NCBI GenBank assembly: GCA_023101725.1
Contig: JALJCO010013382.1
Coordinates: 325,501 to 389,500 of the forward strand
Origin: Atherinomorus stipes
Taxonomy: Eukaryota; Chordata; Actinopteri; Atheriniformes; Atherinidae
Length of the DNA: 64,000 bases
Direction of reading: 5' to 3'
This document shows positions 32,469 to 44,400 of this stretch, piece after piece. Below the pieces are notes generated by a model. The model was not told where the DNA came from and searched no databases. It saw only the letters and a list, made by a program, of their open reading frames with translations. Positions within the stretch are counted from its first letter, which is position 1; each line of letters starts with the position of its first letter. Position numbers and translations under genes: made by a program.

Positions 32469-35400
32469 ATGGGCTCTCAGTCCAGTTCTGGGATGTCTGG
32501 TGGAAGGGGTTCTTCCAGTGGCAACCCAGCAGACCAGTCAGAATCAGCAGACTCGAACCAGAGCAGCAGCAGCCGAGGCCGCAGGACGGCTGACAGGCAA
32601 CAGGGAGACAGACAGTCGGCTTCAGAGGAGGACGTTGACTTAGCTGAAGTGCTGGCTTACCTACTGAGGAGGTGATCTTTGGGGGGGATTTTGTCATTTA
32701 TGTCACATGGATAAAAACAAACAAACCATATTTTATTGCTGTAATTCACCAAGATAATGTGATGAAAATGTTAAATTGTGCTGTCATCCCTGCCAGTCTT
32801 GCACAGGACAATGTAATAATATATTTTGGTGCAAGTGGGAAATCATAAAGTGGTGCAGTGCAACTTAATAGTCCTGCAATATGCTGTATATTACCGCACA
32901 CCAGAGCACTAGAATTTCTCATTTCCTGCTCACTTAGCATAAATGAGTCAGGTGACAGTACACGATGTGTGCTGATAATATTAGTTAATTAAGTTACATT
33001 TCTTGAAATGAATTGATTCAGTGTAATTGAGAATAGCAGGGTTGTTATTTTTGCAAGAGACTGTTTGCACTTAAAAGGAGCGCATTCATTACATCTGCAG
33101 TAAATCCTGCGAGGACTCTCATGCAGCAGTGGAAAAAAAAGGAAAACAGTGTTTTTACATCTCTGCCAAGGGAGAATAATTTAAGCTTAATTTTACAGTC
33201 GAGGGTTGGAATTTATTTTATTAACTTCTAACTCGGCTAGAGAGGCATTTGGACGTCAGCCTCTGTTGTGGCAGGGTCCTCCGTTCGTAATAATTTTTGT
33301 TATAGCACACCTTTACAGATGTGGATTATAATCTTTTGATCAACTTCTACTGCTATAATGTTTTGGTTGTTGAAAAATATGTTTGTGTGTGCAGGGGCCA
33401 GGTCAGACTGGTCCATGGCAGTGGTGCCACGGGGCTGCAGCTGGTCCAGTCTTACTCTGACTCTGACGAGGACAGCGATGGAGCCTGGGACGGGCGGCTG
33501 GGTGACCGCTACAATCCACCAGGTAGGGCTGCTTGTCCAAACATACTAGATAAAACTACAATATGAGAATACAGAGCAGAAGTTTGGATTATCGTGCTTG
33601 TATCCAGTCTTTCTATCACTCTTGCTCACCTTATCAATCCAGTTCATTTTTTAAAAACAAAAGATGTTTGAGACACTCTGTGACATTGGACCTGCAAATA
33701 TCTGATGAAGTGAGGACAAATAATTAGGGATGCACGAAATAATCGGCCTCAAAACTGAGTATCAGACATTGGCCACCCCACCGATATTTAACCAATATTT
33801 AACCAATCAGGCTGCTGTTTCTAAAGTCTAAAAAACCCAAGAACTTCTTCAAAAAAAAATTAATTTTTTGACTTTAAAACTTCTAAAAAGTTTCTTGTAG
33901 GATATTCTGTGTGAACAGTTAATACACGGTCATTTGGGTAAATAACCATATATTAGGGCTAGGAAAAAGTATCGATAAACTGAAATATCGCAATATTTTC
34001 ATATGCAGATTTCATATTGATATTTGAGAAAGCGATATTGATCTATTTTACCTACGAAATCTCACGAGATTTCATTGTTTTCTTACGAAATCACGCAAGA
34101 TTTCACGAAAACCTGCAAGATTTCATAAGAGAATGACAAAATCTTGCAAGATTTCATTAGTTAAAAAGATAGATACCGCGTTTTTAAATATCGATATGAT
34201 ATCAGCATATGAAAATATAGTGATATTTCAGTGTATCAATATTTTTTTCCCACTCCTACCAAAACCCCCCAGTTTTTGGGTATTGTTTTTTGTTTTTTTC
34301 CTCAGGGAGAAGAAAATCCAGGTGGTTCTAGGATATAATGCACATATCTTATTAGTTTTGTTTGAACAACTGCCATTAAGTTTGACTTGTTATACATAAC
34401 ACAAGTTGAAGTATTTTTCTAATTTGCACAAGCAATGAATATTACATAATTTATTTTTCAGCTTTAGTATTGGTATTGATATCGGCCACATGAGTTTTAA
34501 AATACTGGTATATTGGGTGTCGGCCAAAATTCCAATATCGTGCATCCCTACAAATAATGATGGTTTTAAAGCAGAGACTTTCTCATTTAGACATAAAAAG
34601 CACATTGTGTTGATAATGTAAAGCCAATGCAATTAGGGCTGCAAAAGTAAATCAGTCTGGTCTTGTTTCTACTTCAGGGTGCTTTACGTGATTTCACTTA
34701 TCTACCTTACTATACAACTCAGTCTCCACTTCAATCCCATTCCTCATTTGCTGCCATACACCTGTCTCATGTGCCATATAACAAAGAGGTGGGCCTTGTC
34801 GCTGGTTTGTTTGTGGAGTTAAAGGCTCAGTTCACATTGCAGGCAAAAGTGACTTAAATCTAACTTTTTTGCCCATATGTGACATATAATTGATAATTAT
34901 TATATTCTGAACAAAACAAATCTGATTTTTTAAAAAAAAAGTCAGACTCAGTCCACTTTCTTATGTGGTGCTAGATTGAATACACATCCAATCTTCGTCC
35001 ATCGCCTCATCAGTTGCTTGCTTTTCATCTGACTTTAATGTCTTTGAAGTGAGACAGGTGTCGCAAATCTGCATCTTTGGGGATATAACATGGTAAGATC
35101 GAATTTAAACAATAAAGAAATAATGTTAGATGATTATTTTTTTCTGGTTGTGTGATGTCACTTCTTTCTCTGCGCACGGAGAAGAAGGCAGTGTACAGTT
35201 CACACTGAATTGAGATAGAGGTTGCATTTAAATGATAATGTGAAAAACCACCCCCCCAAAATATTGGATTTTGGCCCAAAAAGTAATTTGAGCATTAAGA
35301 CCTGCAGTGTGAACGTATTCTAAGAGGCAGTTCTTTCAACAAAGCAAAATCAGCTGCAAGGCTGTGGAACTTTTTTGGTTTTAGACTAGTTTGGTTTTAG

Positions 35401-38400
35401 ATGCAGAGGGCATCATCATCACCTGCAGATCTTTAGAAAACATTGCACTACTGCAAATGACCTAAAAAGTCACCACAAAATCGAAGAAGACCACCATGAA
35501 GGACAAAAAAAAAAGCCACATTGGAAAGCATCATCAGATGTATCATCACAGTGCATCACAAAGACAGGACAAATACTCTTATTACCACTGGGGTAAAGAA
35601 ACGGCTCCAAACAAATCTGTTAACTGGTGAAAATGAGAGATTGAAGGCTGTAATAAACACCAATAATATGTATATAATGCACTATATATTTATATTTTGT
35701 TAATTTAATTACAATATGCATGTTGTTTCATTGTTGAAAGTCCTTTTGAGAAAGCACATTCTCTTCCAAGAGGGCAACAAATGTTTTGTTGAAAATAAGA
35801 AATTTGGTTATGAGAAAAATTGCTATTCACAATTTATCCCAGAAGTGCTTTCTGTGTGACCTACAAATGTGGAGGAGTTAGAGTCTCAAACTTTAACACA
35901 AGACACTTGTAAAGCCAAACAGCAGTGTGGTGGATGCCGTCTGTGGATAGACGTATTCACTGTTCTGCAGAAGGCACTGAAATAAAAATATAATGTAATA
36001 AATTCTAATGCCTTTCACTGACTTCAAGGGTCACATTTAAGTTGTTAACAGAAAATGAGTTAATGTCGGATTTTCATGGTTTCTCCTTTGAATTGGGTTT
36101 AATAATATTTGTTTATAATACTTAAAGTGAAAGAACAGCAAAGTATTTTTATAAAATTGTCAGTTTATTTGCAGAGCTGCATAAGAAATCTAGTAAAGCT
36201 GAAGGAAAAAGAGTTGTTTTGGAACTGATTTAAGGGGTGCTCCTTGAATTACTTAAATACAAGCACTGTAATGAGCTTATGTTAAATTAGATATGGCATC
36301 AGGGGCACATTAGCTTAATGCTGTATTGTATAGACTGTATGCATGAGAGGAAAATACGCACATACCTATTTGCATGTCCTATGTGTCGGGGTGGGTGTTA
36401 AATGTTAATTGCTGGATGTAAGTTTTAGATGGGGAGGGTTGCTTATGAGCCCTTCAAGCTTTCTGATCCTTCCAACATTTTAACATGTTTCTTTTATTGG
36501 TCCTTTTTTATGATTTTATGTATGCAAGTGCAAATAAAACGAATTAGCTCAGTAGGCAATGCATGTGCAATAGTCTAAGATTTCAAATTTATTTATGAAT
36601 GAAAGGAACTTGATAGAAATTTATTTTATATTTTAGATATATGCTTATTTTTTCATGTGTTTTATTATTTAATTTATAATTTATTCAATTTTTTAAAATT
36701 TTGCTTCAGTGGAGCCAGACTCAATGGTCTGAGAGTGGTTTTGATCAACATTTCTCAGCTTCCTGAAGATTGTTCACTGGTTTTCTTTGGACATGGTTTT
36801 CAGTCCTGTCTTTGTTAAAGATGCACCGATCCAGTTTGTTCTGATCCAATCTGATACCGATACCTGGGCTGAGCGTATCGGCTGATACCAAGCCGATACA
36901 ACTGTTGAATGAATGCACTGTCATGCCTTGTCATGCGATGAAGGCATAAAACTTGACATAAACATTAAGCCTTTTTCTTTTTTTTCAAAGAAAAACGGTA
37001 ACAAATTAAGACAGATATAAATTAGGGGTGGGGAAGAATATCGATACACTGAAATATCGTGATATTTTCATATTCCGATTTCATATTTATATTTAAAAAC
37101 GCGATATTGATCTATTTTACCAAAAAAGTCTCGCAAGATTTCATCATTCTCTTACGAAATCTCGCGAGATTTCATGAAAACCTGGGATATTTTGTAACAG
37201 AACAATACCTTAAAATAGATCTATACCCTGTTTTTGAATATCAATATATCGGCATATGAAAATATTGCGATATTTCAGTTTAGCGATATTTTTCCGCCCC
37301 TACTATAAATCTACTTAATATTATGTATTAACTATCAACAAAGTGCACATTTATTATGATATTAATAAAAACAGAAATGATTGGATCGGAACGCTGGATC
37401 GGCCACATTCATCCGATATCCGATCCAGCTAATTTGTAAGTATTGGAGCCGATATCCCGGATCGGTGCATCTCTGGCATTTGTACCACAACGTTTGCTGT
37501 GTAACTGACCGATGAAGCATCAGACATTAAAAGATGTTTAACTACAGGTGTGAACCAATTAAAGAAATGATCAGAAAGCTACTGAGTGCAAATATTACAA
37601 GCTTGTTATAAATCTACAAACTTCCTTTTTCTGATATGTTCCATTTGTATTTATCTTTGCACATTTCTGTTAATCCCTGCAAGTTTTCTGGCTAATATAT
37701 AGAGAAACAAAAGAAGAATGCTTGAGACTTTTGCACAGTAAAGCCTTTCAAACAGAACGTGATGTTTGCAGCGCGGCAGGAGATTCTCTCAGATATGAAC
37801 TCCCACTAAGACGTCGTCCTTTCTCTGTAGTGGACACCCAGCCGGACACACACGAAGTGGACCGCAGTGAGATCCGAACGCAGATCCTATTGGCCACCGC
37901 CTCGTCATGCTTGAAAGGCCGTCACAGTTTCACCCACATGCTAACGGAGGTCAGACCGCAGACATGCAGCACAAATCAAAACCAGAAGGCAACACAACCC
38001 CCAGCACATTTCTGCTGATGAGAAAGGCTAAAATTTTTCATTTGATTGTTTCCAAGATGTAATTCATGTAAAAGCTGCAGATTATTTTGCTCTTGTAGTA
38101 AAGACAATTTAATCACTCATTATTATTATTGTTATTTGGATTGCAATAAATAGTAAGCAGTGTTTTTATTCGTAGAGGGAACAGGGCAGATGTAGAGGCT
38201 CCAGTTTTTCCCACGGAGAGTGCAGTCGTATCCGCACACAGTGAGTACCTTTAAAACTTTTTTTGCCTTAAGGGTGTAAAGAGTCTGAGTCAATTAGTGC
38301 AGGAGCACAAATTCCAGACTGAGCATTAACCTCCGTTGTATTTTATGCAAGTTATAGCTGGATAAAAACTGACCCTTCTGGTTCTTTGCAGCTTCCTGCC

Positions 38401-41400
38401 AAACTATGTGTCCCACAAGGATACGTACCAGCAGAAAGCCTTTTGTGGAGTGTACAGCGAGGATGGCAACATGTTCCTCTCTGCCTGCCAAGGTAAATAA
38501 CGCGACCTCCAACACCAGAACCCAGAAGACCTGAATCAGATCTTAGAATAATTCTTGGTGTTTATTTAAAAATACTTACACCACCAAATCACTGCAGGCG
38601 TTGTTGAGTATTGTCAGGCACTGAGACAAAGTTGGCCTTTTTTTAAAATAAAAATACACACAAGCACACACACACAAAAAACATATTTTACTTCAAAATT
38701 TTACAATTTGAACAGAAAAAAATGGAAATGAGGTGAGTTCTCTCTAAAAAGGTATTTCCTGGTTTAATGCAACTCTGATCTAAGCAGAAAGGGACGGCCG
38801 GTTTCCATCTGCCATCCTGTCATTTGATTATCGTACGTTTATGCTGATGGAGCCATTTTTCAAACCTGTCGTTTTCCACTACAACAAACGTTTGACTTGA
38901 TGGAGATATTTTACCCCCCAAACTAAACCACAAACCTTAAGCAACCTTCCAGCTTTGCAATAGACCCCTTCAAAGTTTACAAACATGTTTTTTCTGTGGG
39001 CGGGGCTTCGCCTGGAGGCAAAAGCAGCTCAAGACGCTATGTTAGCAAGCGGCAGCTAACAGTTTTTGGTGGATTTTTCATAAATGGAGAGTTTTCAAAC
39101 AGGTTTTTCAGTCTGGGAACTGTGGGAATATGTCCAGGCACTCACTCTACGGACCGTGACAGCTGTTTTAGTTAATTAACGCTAACAGATGGAAGCAGGC
39201 TGGCTGATCCAGACACCTTACTGGAGAGGATGAAGATCTTCTGCGCTGCAGACGATGGAGTGACTGGACATCTAATCCAGACACCATGTGTGTCCAGCAG
39301 AAAGGAGCTCAGAGCATAGAAATAGCTGGATGCTTACAACTATGTCAGAAATGGTCACATGTTCTAAATATAAAACACATCAATCTACGTACGGATGTTT
39401 GTGTGCTGCGGTTGGAAGTTTTGCTGAGCCAGGTAAAAGCAAGAAGAATGACGTGAGACCTGGATCATCGTTAATCGGGAAAACAAAACCATTTTAACAA
39501 CAAACTGCACCTGCATGGCTGGTAAGTTTAAGCTCATGGAAATACTTGCAATGCAGCAGCTGTTACACTCGTTCTGATGTGTGTTATGATGATTCGTTAT
39601 GTTGCTTTTAGGGAAAAGACTCTTGTTGCATTCTTTCAGCAGGACTATTTAAACTGCAAATGCGAGCATTAATGATGATCGCATCTGTTCAGTCTTATTA
39701 TATTATTGCATTGTACTATAATTGTCTTCATTTTTTCTGAGGACTAGTGTCCGCTGGTGTCCTAAAAAAGCTTTAATTTACTGCCACGAATGTTGTTCCT
39801 CCTGTTCTGGCACCCAAACACTCAACAAGACGACATTTAAAGTCGTAATAACACTTGAGAAAGCTCATTTCTACAGTCTTTGCTGCACGCTTTCCTCTGT
39901 TTTTGCCTCCAGCTACAGCGGTGACGTCACTGTGATGTAGGCTGTGAAACGGTCTGGCAGTTAAAACATTCTTAAATTGTTCACGTTATGATCTAATGGT
40001 GGTAAATTCTACCTTGGGTTCAGACGTTGGTTCAGCATCATCATGAAAAAGAAAGATGTTTGGTCTGGCCAATCGTAGTTGGCACATGTGTTGTTTATTA
40101 CCTCCGCCAAGGAGGTTATGTTTTTGGTAGCGTTGATTTGTTTGTCTGTCTGTCTGTCAGCAACTTTACGGGAAATGTTCTGGACCGATGACCTGAAATT
40201 TTCACCAGCCGTGTGCCTCAGTCCAAGGATGAACCCATTAAAGTGTGATTGTGATCCGGATCACCTTCTGGATCCAGCAATTTTTGAAGGATTCTTTATC
40301 ATTGTGAGACAGGCCAAATTTAGGAATTTTTGCATGTAACTCCATACAAATGGCCCGAGTGTTTGGTGAAAAAAAATTCCAAGAAAGATCTCAATGAGCT
40401 CTATAATGTACCAGGGACATTATGAACTGTGAGCTTTCCAGTTTAAACTTCATAAACAGAAACAAAATTTGCTAAAAGATACGTAGCAATAAAAGTTAAG
40501 GTGGGAATCACAACATGAGGGGGACATGAGCTGCTTGGCAGAGGTCTGCGCTCTCCGAATTGATTGTCTCAAGTTAAAGTTTGTTAAAGCACCAGGTGAA
40601 AAATGAGGTTGGTTTTGGTGGTGATCCCCTACTCTCTTACCAACATGACCCTGCGTGAAACCAGTCCACTGTTCACAAGTTATTCCAGTTTTTCTTGTTC
40701 TCATTGTTCCTCTGTGATTAAAGTCCACAGTTGAGGTTCTGCATATTCTGCCATCTAGGAAATATTGATGAATAACAACAGTTAATGGGTTTGTTGCTGG
40801 TCCAAGGGCAGTAATGGAAATAACGGCGTTAAAAAAGATGACACTAATGACATCTTGCAATAATTTGTTAATAAAAATATCTGTCCATAAAACCGATACC
40901 GATATTTTCCAATATCGCATTTTAATGCCAAAATCGATAGGCCAATAATATCTGACATCCTTAATTGTCATCAGTGTTATCATCATTTTTATTGCTGGTA
41001 CCTTTCAGTATTTCTTATTCCTATTTATTATTCAAATAATATCACTGGTAGAACTGTTTTTATGTGTATTATGAATACCACTCGAATATACTAAACTGAT
41101 TAATAATGTATAATGTGTTTATTTTCTATATTTAGTTTAGCTTTAATAAATGAAATGTTAATTATTTATTTTATTCTTTAATTAAACACCACCTCATGTC
41201 ACTCCAGATTTAAAGTTCCCATCACTGCAACAAGGATGTTGATGTTTTCCAGTTGAATTTCACTGAACTTGAAATTACAGTTTTTTTTTTGTTTTTTGTT
41301 TTTTTTAAAAATGTTTTTCAGACCAGAACATCCGCCTGTACGACACCACCAGGGGGCGCTTTCACCTACGACGAACTGTGAAGGCCCGAGATGTTGGCTG

Positions 41401-44400
41401 GAGCGTGCTGGACGTGTGCTTCACACCCGACGCTCACAACGTTCTCTACTCCAGCTGGTCTGACTACAGTAAGGCTGCTGGATGATGCAGGGAATAGTCG
41501 TCCGTAAAGAGTTTGCTGTGTGGAAATCTTTATCTCTTGACAAAGTCTGGATTATATTTGTAGTACTAATTAACTGTCACACTTCTGTAAAAATTGGATA
41601 CAGGTTGGAGATAAAAATGTTTTCTCTTTCTAAGGGACGTAAATGTAATTGGACAAAATCATATACTTTTCTCTTATGAATCCTTTTGGGTCACGACTGC
41701 AACAATCCTCAGTTGTTTATGATTTTTAAAAAATTTTTTTGCTTACAATCAGTCGTTATACAGATATTTTTTATGCCTTATGAGATGTTCCAAGTCCTTC
41801 CCAGACTCCTCTTGTCATTCTGGTGCAGGTTGGTCCTAATGTCATATGTCCAAAGACCTTTTTGTTAATTTACCACATGTATTTTTCTCATGAAGTCTTC
41901 TCTTTATTGTAAACTTAAGTGAACATTAGTCCACCCATCCATCTTATGGAGAGTTTCTCTTTGGACTGGATCCTTTGAAAGTCCAGTTCTTTTTATTTTA
42001 GTTTTCTTTTTTTCCTGCAGTTTTTTTGGTCTCTCCTAATCTTCATGCCATTTCTCTTTAACTTACATTCAAAGCTCCTCTGACTGCATGGTGTGACCTG
42101 ATTGGTGGATGAACGCTTTACCCCCAACCCCACAGCCACCTGTTGTCCACTTACATTTAAGACCCTGGAGAAAAAAAAGCTTCTTGAGTTTTATTTTTAG
42201 GTTTTTATATTTTGTTATTTGGCTAAGTAATTCCATACCAACAAAATGCACTAGAATAAATACAAGGAGCAGTTTTTTTAGCTCTGCTGTTGGTGAAATG
42301 TTTCAGGATGTAATTAAAAATAATTCAATCTTTGGCAGGTCTTAATTTGATAAATACAACCTAGTAAGTTGCTGTCGTACGTCTGATCAAATGCTCTTGA
42401 TTAATTAATGATCATAAGTTTGAACACCTCTATGAAACCAGAAATCGCATCATTGGGTGGGTGTTAACACAGTACCAAGGAGGAAAAACTAGCTAACATT
42501 AAGTAATCTTAAAGAAGCAACTGCTACTCCCCATCAATCCTGGAAAGGTTATACAGTAAGGTCATTTCTAAAACATTTGGGGTCCATCGTTCTATAGTGA
42601 GGGAGATTATTCAGAAGTGGAAAATATTCAACACAGCTGCTAATCTTCACAGGAGTGGACGTCCCAGGAAGTTCAGGCAAGGGTCAGACTGTGTAATACT
42701 CAGATAAACAGCAGAAAACACCAAGAGCTACGTCTCAGGCTCTCCAGGCCTCAGTTAGCATGCTATATGTTGGAGTTCATGATAGTAAAAGTTGTGATAA
42801 AGAAAAAAAACAAACAAACAAAAAACATGTTAGTAAAATTTAAACAAAATACTGAACAAGTATGACGGCTGGCTTGCAGGAAAAGCCTCTTCTCTCTAAA
42901 GCAGGGGTGTCAAAGTGGGTCCAGGGAGGGCTGCTGGTTTTCTTTCCAACCAAGCAGTAGCACACCAGACTCCACTCATCTCATCAAGTCATCAGGTTAA
43001 GACCGGACTCACTCGATGAGATGAGTGGAGTCTGGTGTGTTACTGCATAGTTGGAAAGAAAACAAGCGGCCACACAGCCCTTCCTGGAACCACTTTCACA
43101 CCCCAGATCTAAAGAATATAGCCCCGTTTCCACCAGCGGGTCTGGGTCGGGTCGGGCCAGGCCGGATCGGGTGGGCTTTGGTACGGATGTGTTGATTTCA
43201 CATTGCGTCCTTACAGCAAATTGGACCCTTACCTGGAGGCGTAGTATTAACCGGACAGCGCTGCTACATGATTGCGTGACATCATCGCTGTGAAACGCCT
43301 TTTAACCAAACCACCACATGAGACAGAAACAATGGAGTCACCCGTGGTTTGTTTTTACACCGGGTCACACGGGAAGTGACAGATTTTTCAACGAATCAAC
43401 GGATTGCTGTGTATTAGCTCCACCTCTTTGGTCCGGATCGGTTAGATCAGTACTCCTACCAAAGGGTACCAAAAAAGTAGGCCAGGTTGGATATAAGGAT
43501 ACCCGTCCCAGTTTTTATCTGTGGAGACGCAAAAAGATGTGGACCGATCCAGCCCGACTCGACCCAGACCTGCTGGTGGAAACGGGGCTTATGGCAGCTC
43601 AGCTTAGGTTTGCAAAGTTGCATCTGAACAAACCACAAAACTTCTAGGATGTTGGACAGACCAGATCAAAGTGGAAAAACCAGGCAAAGTATATCAATAC
43701 AAATATTTCATACCAACAGTCAAGCACGGGGGTGGAGGGATGATGATCTGGGCTTGTTCTCCTGCCACAGGACCTGGACACCTTGCAGCCATTGAGTGGA
43801 CCATGATCTCTTCTGTAAAGATGTCAAGTATTATAGATCGTCTTAGTTCAATTACTGTCAAAGAAATAATCAAAACTTTACGATTATCAGGATCATTATG
43901 CATTCATAAGTTCATAAGTTTTATTTATTTCCATTCCTTGATACTAAAAAAATAATATAGAAGCAAAATAACAAAGTAACAATTTTATGATGACTTAATT
44001 GTAGTATTTAATAGGTTGAGTAATCCTAACATCCCTGCTCCTCCTACCAAAGTATACAACTGGACAATAAATCCAAATACAGCAGCAGATCTACAACAGA
44101 ACATCGAAAAAAGAAAAAAAATAAACGTGTTGACATGATCCAGTAAAAATCCACACTTTAACCTGACTGAAATGCTGTTGTAGACCCTTCAGAGAGCTGC
44201 AGAAACCAATGCTGCAAACCTCAATGACCTAAAGCAGCATTATAAAGAAGAGTGGACCAAGATAGTGATAGATAACATCATCCAGAAAACCGCGACCTCA
44301 ACTTATTGTTGCTGAATCATGAGGTTGGTTTAAATTTTCACATAGTTTCTTCATTTTGTGGCAGTTTATGTTCAACTATCGAGGTGTAATATATCATGAT

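Larger units (their letters stand above)
42380..44370 (+). pseudogene. Degenerate Tc1-like transposon, interrupted by two MITEs
   Basis: Old fish Tc1 words run in order along the plus strand: CCAAGGAGGAAAAACTAGC, CCATCGTTCTATAGTGAG, AGGAGTGGACGTCCCAGGAA, GGCCTCAGTTAGCATG, CTTAGGTTTGCAAAGTTGCA, then AAGCACGGGGGTGGAGGGAT (VKHGGGGMMIWA). Later come AATCCACACTTTAACCTGAC and AAATGCTGTTG. The coding frame is broken by shifts, stops and two insertions (42902-43106, 43120-43589). It is dead and lies in the dcaf11 intron before the exon at 44689. Outer ends are approximate. Confidence 0.8.

Noticed and set aside
39001..39500. Possible THAP-like domain (GCLCAAVGSF) in a dcaf11 intron
   Set aside because: The C-x-x-x-G-C spacing is imperfect and no downstream His motif is seen. 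Probably repeat debris.
40450..40986. 178-codon minus-strand open frame in a dcaf11 intron
   Set aside because: It runs across repeat family G and hAT-like debris; the translation resembles no family. Long by chance.
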